A DNA stretch of 11,223 nt from the NCBI GenBank assembly GCA_024762625.1, contig JANTHA010000047.1, positions 1 through 11,223 of the forward strand, written 5' to 3'. The translations under genes and the position numbers were made by a program. The notes below the pieces were generated by a model that saw only the letters and a list, made by a program, of their open reading frames with translations, was not told where the DNA came from and did no database searches. Position 1 is the first letter of the stretch; each line of letters opens with the position of its first letter. Positions 6,531-11,223 of the stretch are shown piece by piece. This DNA comes from Thiotrichaceae bacterium. Its GTDB lineage: Bacteria; Pseudomonadota; Gammaproteobacteria; Thiotrichales; Thiotrichaceae.

Positions 6531-7631
6531 AAGCCAAACATGAATATTCTTGCTGACGAAAACATCCCCTATGTAAAAGACGCGTTTCATTCGCTGGGCA
6601 ATATCGCCACCCTGTCAGGGCGCTCTATCAAGAATGCTGATTTAAAACAGACCGATATTTTACTGGTTCGTTCCGTAACCAAGGTAAACAAATCGCTTTT
6701 GGACAATACGCCCGTCAAATTTGTCGCCTCGGCCACCGCCGGTTTTAATCATATTGATCTGGAATATTTAAACTCGCAAAACATCGGTTTCGCCAGAGCG
6801 CCAGGCAGCAACGCCATCTCGGCGGCGGAATATGTGCTGGCGGGCGTCTGCAAGTGGTCGCTTGAGCAAAACAAGTCATTCAACGAATTGCAGCAATGCA
6901 CAATCGGCATAATCGGTTACGGCAATGTCGGCTCGCGGGTGAAGCGCTTGTGCGAATCAATTGGCATAAAGTGCATCATTAATGACCCTCCGCTAGAAGA
7001 AAGAGGCGCAGAGAGCGGCGCAGCGGACGTCCAGTTCTCTTCACTTGAAGAAGCACTCGCGTGCGACATGATTACATTGCATACGCCGCTCACAACAGAC
7101 GGCAAACACCCCACCTACCGGCTTATTAACCGGCAACGCTTCCAGCAAATAAAGCCAGGCGCGTTGTTTATCAACGCGGCGCGCGGCGAAGTCGTCGAAG
7201 AACCCGCCCTGCTAGATCGCATGGAAGATCGACACGACCTGAGCCTGATCCTTGATGTCTGGGAAAACGAACCAGCAATCAGCCTCGACATGCTCAAGCA
7301 CACCCTGATCGGCACGCCGCATATCGCAGGCTACAGCATAGATGGTAAAATACGCGGCACTGAAATGATTTACCGCGCCGTATGCGCTTATCTTGGACAA
7401 ACACCACAATGGCGAGCGAGCGATATTGACTTTCCTGGCCACCCCAAAACAAGACTCGAATTAACGCCGCGCGAAGACAAACGCCGCGATATACTGCAAG
7501 CCTACGACATCATGGCGGACGACGCTCGGCTCAAGAGAATGCTTAACGACACAGAGCTTGCCGATGGCGCTTATTTCGACAGCTTAAGAAAAAACTACCC
7601 GATTCGCCGGGAATATTCTTTTCTGGAGTAA
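6510..7631 (+). CDS. pdxB: Erythronate-4-phosphate dehydrogenase PdxB
   Basis: Oxidises 4-phospho-D-erythronate to the 2-oxo acid, the second step of the DXP-dependent pyridoxal 5'-phosphate pathway; cytoplasmic. It is a D-2-hydroxyacid dehydrogenase: the NAD-binding G-x-G-x2-G is GYGNVG at 136-141, and the catalytic triad is R225 (NAARG), E254 (VWENEP) and H271 (GTPHIAG). The C-terminal PdxB dimerisation region is present and ends with FDSLRKNYPIRREY, which closely resembles the E. coli protein and separates it from SerA-like paralogues. Length is 373, near the usual 378. ATGs occur at 6510, 6528 and 6540. Homologues start near MNILADENIPY (6540), but the best ribosome-binding site (TAAGG, 8 nt spacing) serves 6510, so the start is uncertain by 10 residues. 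yjbQ follows after 19 bp. Confidence 0.95.
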   Translation: MPNVCRMKPNMNILADENIPYVKDAFHSLGNIATLSGRSIKNADLKQTDILLVRSVTKVNKSLLDNTPVKFVASATAGFNHIDLEYLNSQNIGFARAPGSNAISAAEYVLAGVCKWSLEQNKSFNELQQCTIGIIGYGNVGSRVKRLCESIGIKCIINDPPLEERGAESGAADVQFSSLEEALACDMITLHTPLTTDGKHPTYRLINRQRFQQIKPGALFINAARGEVVEEPALLDRMEDRHDLSLILDVWENEPAISLDMLKHTLIGTPHIAGYSIDGKIRGTEMIYRAVCAYLGQTPQWRASDIDFPGHPKTRLELTPREDKRRDILQAYDIMADDARLKRMLNDTELADGAYFDSLRKNYPIRREYSFLE

Positions 7632-7649
7632 ACATTAAACATTAAACAT
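7629..7649 (+). repeat. Heptanucleotide tandem repeat TAAACAT x3 before yjbQ
   Basis: Three perfect copies (7629-7635, 7636-7642, 7643-7649) fill the gap between pdxB and yjbQ; the first TAA is the pdxB stop codon. They separate a GGAG (7625-7628) from the yjbQ ATG (7651) by 22 nt; a single copy would leave 8 nt. Confidence 0.9.
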
Positions 7650-7650
7650 T

Positions 7651-8070
7651 ATGTGGCATCAAAAAACCATCACACTAAAACCCAGAAACCGTGGTTTCCA
7701 CCTCATTACCCGGGACATCATCTCACAGCTCCCTGAGCTACAAGAGATCAATATTGGCATGCTCAACATTTTCATCCAGCACACTTCCGCCTCGCTCACC
7801 ATTAACGAAAACGCCGACCCCACCGTGCGCGACGATTTTGAAAGCCATTTCAACCGTTTTGTCCCCGAAAACGAACCGTATTACAGGCACACGCTAGAAG
7901 GTAGCGATGATATGCCCGCGCACATCAAATCCAGCATTCTGGGCGCAAGCTTGACCATCCCCATCACGGAAGGCAGACTCAACATGGGCACCTGGCAAGG
8001 CGTCTACCTGTGTGAACACCGCAACCACGGCGGCGCACGTAGACTGGTGCTGACCCTGCAGGGGGAATAA
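7651..8070 (+). CDS. yjbQ: YjbQ / UPF0047 family protein (secondary thiamine-phosphate synthase type)
   Basis: 139 residues, full length for the family and alignable end to end with E. coli YjbQ (opening MWHQKTITL, ending TLQGE). Conserved blocks are QHTSASLTINEN (43-54), the GSDDMPAHIKSSILG segment (84-98) and GTWQGVYLCEHRNHGG (113-128); H44, H91, E122 and H123 are candidate metal or active-site residues by conservation. E. coli YjbQ has been linked to a weak thiamine-phosphate synthase activity, but the physiological role of the family is not settled. The ATG at 7651 is the family's conserved start. A GGAG sits 22 nt upstream, pushed away by the heptamer repeat. The gene lies 19 bp after pdxB, probably in one operon, and 122 bp before dnaB. 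Confidence 0.93.
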   Translation: MWHQKTITLKPRNRGFHLITRDIISQLPELQEINIGMLNIFIQHTSASLTINENADPTVRDDFESHFNRFVPENEPYYRHTLEGSDDMPAHIKSSILGASLTIPITEGRLNMGTWQGVYLCEHRNHGGARRLVLTLQGE

Positions 8071-8125
8071 TAAAATACTGTGCTACGCCGCCATCTATTG
8101 CTGACTTTCGCCTACTTATACAAAG

Positions 8126-8134
8126 TTATCCACA
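8126..8134 (+). promoter_or_regulatory. DnaA box TTATCCACA upstream of dnaB
   Basis: Exact match to the strong DnaA-box consensus TTATNCACA, in the 122-bp gap between yjbQ and dnaB, 58 bp before the dnaB ATG. I saw no second perfect box nearby, so this looks like a regulatory site rather than an origin. Binding by DnaA is inferred. Confidence 0.55.
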
Positions 8135-8168
8135 AGAAACACAGATCATCTTCCCCTATCTCCTCAAT

Positions 8169-8186
8169 GATAAAATCGATAAAATA
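8169..8186 (+). repeat. 9-bp tandem repeat GATAAAAT(C/A) before dnaB
   Basis: GATAAAATC (8169-8177) and GATAAAATA (8178-8186) lie directly upstream of the dnaB start. Each contains TAAAAT, a 5-of-6 match to a -10 hexamer; the second (8180-8185) ends 7 nt before the dnaB ATG. Confidence 0.75.
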
Positions 8187-8192
8187 CCCGCC

Positions 8193-9572
8193 ATGACCGA
8201 CCCAAGCATTCCAAATATCGAAAACCTGCGCATCCCGCCCCATTCCATTGAAGCCGAACAATCGGTTCTTGGCGGATTAATGCTGGCTAATGACGCCTGG
8301 TACAAGGTTGCAGACGTCGTCACCGAAGAGGATTTTTACCGTCAGGATCATCGCCTGATTTTTCGCTCCATCGCCGAACTGGCCGAGAATAACGAGCCTC
8401 TGGATGTGGTCACGCTGTCGGAATGGCTTGGTAAACGCGAGGAACTGGAAAACGCTGGCGGACTCGCCTACCTCGGCACATTGGCGAAAGATACGCCAAG
8501 CGCCGCGAATATCCGCGCGTATGCAAAAATCGTGCGCGAAAAATCCATACTGCGCCAGTTGATCAGCGTTGGCACCGAAATCACCGACGAAGCGTTTAAC
8601 CCGGGCGAGCGTGAAAGTAAAGACTTGCTGGATGAGGCCGAACGCAAGGTGTTCGAAATTGCAGAACAGGGAAACCGCCAGCAGGATTTTCAGCCGATCA
8701 AGAGCTTGCTCAAATCAACCCTCGAACATATCGACGAACTGAGCAAATCAGACGCGACCATAACCGGCGCGGAAACCGGCTACACCGACCTCGACGAAAT
8801 GACCTCCGGCCTGCAATCAGGCGATCTGATTATCGTGGCGGGGCGTCCCTCCATGGGTAAAACCACTTTCTCGATGAATCTGGCCGAATTTATCGCAATC
8901 AACGATAAAAAACCGGTCGCCATTTTCAGTATGGAAATGCCTGCCGAGCAGCTTGTGCTCAGGTTGTTTGCTTCCAACGGACGCGTACCGCTGAATGACA
9001 TCCGCACCGGAAAAATCCGCGAAGAAGACTGGCCGCGCATTGGCATGGCAGTCAAGCAGTTTAGCGAAACCAAGTTATTTATAGACGATACCGCCGCGAT
9101 GTCGCCCACCGAAATTCGCGCCAAGGCGCGCCGCCTGCATCGCGAGCATGGACAACTCGGCCTGATCGTAATTGACTATATTCAGTTAATGCAATCTGGC
9201 AACAAGGCCGAAAACCGCGCGTCAGAGATTTCCGAAATTTCACGCGCATTGAAAGGCCTCGCCAAAGAATTACAGGTTCCCGTGATCGCCCTTTCGCAAC
9301 TTAACCGCTCCCTGGAACAACGCCCGAATAAACGACCCATCATGTCTGATTTACGCGAATCAGGCGCAATCGAGCAGGATGCGGACGTGATCATGTTCAT
9401 TTACCGTGATGAAGTCTATAATGAAGATTCGCCCGACAAAGGCGTTGCAGAAGTCATTATCGGCAAACAACGTAACGGCGCCATCGGCAAGGTGCGCCTC
9501 ACCTTTACCGGAAAATTCACCCGTTTTGACAATTTCATGCCGGATATTTATGCACCTGATTTTCAGCAATAA
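8193..9572 (+). CDS. dnaB: Replicative DNA helicase DnaB
   Basis: Ring hexamer that unwinds DNA at the replication fork and binds primase. 459 residues, close to the usual 450-470, with no intein. The N-terminal domain opens with IPPHSIEAEQSVLGG (14-28). The RecA-type domain has Walker A GRPSMGKTT (217-225), the FSMEMP box with E248, Walker B LIVIDYIQLM (324-333), SQLNRSLEQR (368-377), SDLRESGAIEQDAD (385-398) and the KQRNG arginine finger (R427). All are intact. The start is fixed by similarity to E. coli DnaB; there is no clear ribosome-binding site. A 9-codon ORF (MIKSIKYPP, from 8167) ends in a TGA that overlaps the dnaB ATG as ATGA, so coupling or a leaderless message is possible. alr follows after 20 bp. 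The usual ribosomal neighbour rplI is absent upstream. Confidence 0.97.
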   Translation: MTDPSIPNIENLRIPPHSIEAEQSVLGGLMLANDAWYKVADVVTEEDFYRQDHRLIFRSIAELAENNEPLDVVTLSEWLGKREELENAGGLAYLGTLAKDTPSAANIRAYAKIVREKSILRQLISVGTEITDEAFNPGERESKDLLDEAERKVFEIAEQGNRQQDFQPIKSLLKSTLEHIDELSKSDATITGAETGYTDLDEMTSGLQSGDLIIVAGRPSMGKTTFSMNLAEFIAINDKKPVAIFSMEMPAEQLVLRLFASNGRVPLNDIRTGKIREEDWPRIGMAVKQFSETKLFIDDTAAMSPTEIRAKARRLHREHGQLGLIVIDYIQLMQSGNKAENRASEISEISRALKGLAKELQVPVIALSQLNRSLEQRPNKRPIMSDLRESGAIEQDADVIMFIYRDEVYNEDSPDKGVAEVIIGKQRNGAIGKVRLTFTGKFTRFDNFMPDIYAPDFQQ

Positions 9573-9592
9573 GCCCCTGCAACGGTAACAGG

Positions 9593-10711
9593 ATGATAAA
9601 ACGCTCGGCCAAGGTCGCCATCCATCCGCAAGCCTTGCAGCATAATCTGCAACAGGCCAGAAAAGCGGCCCCTGATTCAAACGTACTTGCCGTTATCAAA
9701 GCCAATGCCTACGGACATGGCGCTGTGGAAACCGCCGGGATACTCTATCCCTTCACTGATGGTTTCGCCGTTTCCTGTATTCCAGAAGCCATCGAACTAC
9801 GCGATGCGCAAATTGATTTGCCGCTAACCGTATTACAGGGGCCGCAACAGGATGAGCATCTCAGGATTGCGTTTCATCATCGTTTGCGACTGGTGCTCCA
9901 TGATCCAAGCCAGTTAAGCCTGCTGGAAAATTTTAGCGGCATACCGGATAAGCCGCTCGATGTAAGCATCAAACTGGACACTGGCATGCATCGAATAGGC
10001 TTTGATCCCGCCGATGCGTCCTGGCTTTACGAAAAATTATCAAAGCATCCCCTTGTCAACAAGGATACGCTCCAGTTCATGACGCATTTAAGTTGCGCTG
10101 ATGATCTTGACAATACTTACAGCATGCAACAAATTCAACGCTTCAAAAGCGCGACCGCATCGTTTCAATGCCAGACCAGCATCGCTAATTCAGCCGGCAT
10201 CCTGGGCTGGCCTTCAAGCCATGCCGACTGGATTCGCCCTGGCATCATGCTTTATGGTTCCTCGCCCTTTATCGACAATCTTCAGAAAAACAGTGCTGAA
10301 AAACACAATCTGCAGGCCGCCATGACCTTCAGCGCACCGTTGATCGCCATTCACACTCTAAAAAAAGGTGACGCGATCGGCTATGGCGCAAGCTGGCGCT
10401 GCCCCAGAGACATGCTGGTTGGCGTGGTCGCCTGCGGTTATGCGGATGGCTATCCACGACACGCAGAGCAAGACACGCCCCTCTGGCTTAACGGTAAGGA
10501 GGCGCCGCTATTAGGCCGCGTCTCCATGGACATGATTGTGATCGACCTGACAGGTTTTAATTCTGTTGATCTAGGACAAATCGCGCGCATCGGCGATATG
10601 GTAGAGTGCTGGGGAGAAAATTTAAGCATTGATCGCATTGCCCGCCATGCTGAAACCATCAGCTATGAATTGTTATGCAATGCAGGATCGCTGGCGAAAA
10701 CACACGACTAA
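9593..10711 (+). CDS. alr: Alanine racemase
   Basis: PLP-dependent enzyme that interconverts L- and D-alanine and supplies D-Ala for peptidoglycan. 372 residues, typical length. The PLP lysine is K36 in AVIKANAYGHG, and the opposite catalytic tyrosine is Y264 in DAIGYGASW. Other conserved blocks are KLDTGMHRIG (127-136), RPGIMLYG (215-222), CGYADGYPRH (281-290) and GRVSMDM (308-314). These span the N-terminal TIM-barrel and the C-terminal beta domain, and nothing is missing. The ATG at 9593 matches the normal family start. Its ribosome-binding signal is weak (AGG adjoins the ATG), so translation probably relies on the dnaB stop 20 bp upstream. dnaB-alr adjacency is common in gammaproteobacteria. 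The gene name alr rather than dadX is chosen from that context. Confidence 0.95.
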   Translation: MIKRSAKVAIHPQALQHNLQQARKAAPDSNVLAVIKANAYGHGAVETAGILYPFTDGFAVSCIPEAIELRDAQIDLPLTVLQGPQQDEHLRIAFHHRLRLVLHDPSQLSLLENFSGIPDKPLDVSIKLDTGMHRIGFDPADASWLYEKLSKHPLVNKDTLQFMTHLSCADDLDNTYSMQQIQRFKSATASFQCQTSIANSAGILGWPSSHADWIRPGIMLYGSSPFIDNLQKNSAEKHNLQAAMTFSAPLIAIHTLKKGDAIGYGASWRCPRDMLVGVVACGYADGYPRHAEQDTPLWLNGKEAPLLGRVSMDMIVIDLTGFNSVDLGQIARIGDMVECWGENLSIDRIARHAETISYELLCNAGSLAKTHD

Positions 10712-10764
10712 ACGGAACTTATTTCCAGCAACAACGTCAGAGCTAGTGAATACTATTTTAAAGC

Positions 10765-10771
10765 AAAGGAG
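10765..10771 (+). promoter_or_regulatory. Strong Shine-Dalgarno for the lipoprotein gene
   Basis: AAAGGAG, 10 nt before the ATG at 10782 and 16 nt before the in-frame ATG at 10788, which favours 10782. AGGA (10767-10770) could pair with TCCT (10777-10780) in a four-base-pair hairpin, probably too weak to matter. Confidence 0.7.
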
Positions 10772-10781
10772 AAGATTCCTG

Positions 10782-11223
10782 ATGAATATGAAATCAAGTA
10801 AAACAATGAACAAAGCATCCCGTCATTCAACAACGAGGCATCTTATTACAACTGGCGTGGTCGCAGTCGCTCTGGCTTCCAGCGCTATTTTAAGTGGTTG
10901 TGGCGGCATTAGCAGAGAACAGCAAGGCACTATCGTTGGCTCCGTAGTCGGCGGCGTTGTCGGACACCAGATGGGTAAGGGAAAAGGCAGAACAGCCATG
11001 ACCATTATCGGTTCAGTCGTTGGCGGCATGATAGGCGGCAATATTGCGCGCGAAATGGACAGAAGAGACCAGCAAAAAGTGGCACAAACGCTAGACACTG
11101 CGCCCAATTACCAGAAGGTCAGCTGGGACAATCAAGAAACTAACCGTCAATACACATTTACGCCCATTAATAAATACGAAGGCAAAGTCAACAACCATCG
11201 CACTGTATGCCGCGATTATGTCA
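10782..11223 (+). CDS. Glycine-zipper lipoprotein, 17-kDa surface antigen-like (partial, C-terminus off the right edge)
   Basis: Open for 147 codons to the window edge. A basic n-region of about 20 residues, a hydrophobic stretch (LITTGVVAVALASSAIL) and the lipobox LSGC with Cys40 mark an outer-membrane-type lipoprotein. Residues 49-89 form a glycine-zipper 2TM domain: G49, G53, G57, G61, G65 and, after a GKGKGR turn, G77, G81, G85, each four apart. The region beyond (YTFTPINKYEG, then VCRDYV) resembles the C-terminal half of the Rickettsia 17-kDa antigen / RT0821-Lpp0805 surface-protein group. No enzymatic role is known for such proteins; envelope association is inferred. The start at 10782 is chosen for its AAAGGAG; ATGs at 10788 and 10806 would give a shorter n-region. 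It lies 70 bp after alr on the same strand; no terminator is seen between them, so co-transcription is possible. Confidence 0.85.
   Translation, partial: MNMKSSKTMNKASRHSTTRHLITTGVVAVALASSAILSGCGGISREQQGTIVGSVVGGVVGHQMGKGKGRTAMTIIGSVVGGMIGGNIAREMDRRDQQKVAQTLDTAPNYQKVSWDNQETNRQYTFTPINKYEGKVNNHRTVCRDYV

Noticed and set aside
8054..8063. Palindrome CCCTGCAGGG near the yjbQ stop as a terminator
   Set aside because: No loop and no following T-run; it is explained by the conserved C-terminal codons of YjbQ.
8071..8192. Possible replication origin near the DnaA box
   Set aside because: Only one perfect DnaA box, no cluster of boxes and no extended AT-rich unwinding element; a single regulatory site is the simpler reading.
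8820..9300. Intein in dnaB
   Set aside because: The Walker A and Walker B regions are uninterrupted and total length is normal.
10823..11107. 94-residue minus-strand ORF opposite the lipoprotein gene
   Set aside because: Proline-rich shadow of the glycine-zipper coding frame; the plus-strand frame has a strong ribosome-binding site, lipobox and domain.

Overview
The window looks like a chromosomal segment of a gammaproteobacterium with roughly balanced GC (judged by eye). The main taxonomic clues are a PdxB-type erythronate-4-phosphate dehydrogenase with its own C-terminal dimerisation domain, an adjacent dnaB-alr pair, a YjbQ protein close to the E. coli one, and type II secretion components. 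I cannot name a genus. No tRNA, rRNA, insertion sequence, CRISPR array or prophage gene is visible.

Left half, minus strand (6212 down to 1): a type II secretion block transcribed gspD - gspE - gspF - comEA-like. gspD encodes the outer-membrane secretin, gspE the cytoplasmic ATPase and gspF the inner-membrane platform protein. The last gene encodes an exported double helix-hairpin-helix protein of the ComEA type and runs off the left edge. gspE and gspF are 6 bp apart, gspF and the comEA-like gene 56 bp apart. gspD and gspE are separated by an unusually long 257-bp gap holding an operator-like palindrome and tandem repeats. The pseudopilins and the C, L and M subunits are not here, so the secretion genes are probably scattered over the genome.

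Centre (6213-6509): a divergent intergenic region that should carry promoters for gspD (leftward) and pdxB (rightward). Only a pdxB promoter candidate can be picked out.

Right half, plus strand: pdxB (vitamin B6 synthesis), yjbQ (UPF0047), dnaB (replicative helicase), alr (PLP-dependent alanine racemase for peptidoglycan), and the start of a glycine-zipper lipoprotein that runs off the right edge. pdxB-yjbQ and dnaB-alr are tightly spaced pairs. A perfect DnaA box lies in the 122-bp gap before dnaB.

The genes themselves are mostly familiar. The less ordinary material is (a) the ComEA-like gene at the end of the secretion operon, with a Ser-run plus QYKK element shared with the GspD linker; (b) a long cationic, repeat-bearing tail on GspD; and (c) short tandem duplications at the translation starts of pdxB, yjbQ and dnaB, two of which change start-site geometry. 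I see no convincing wholly new multi-gene system.
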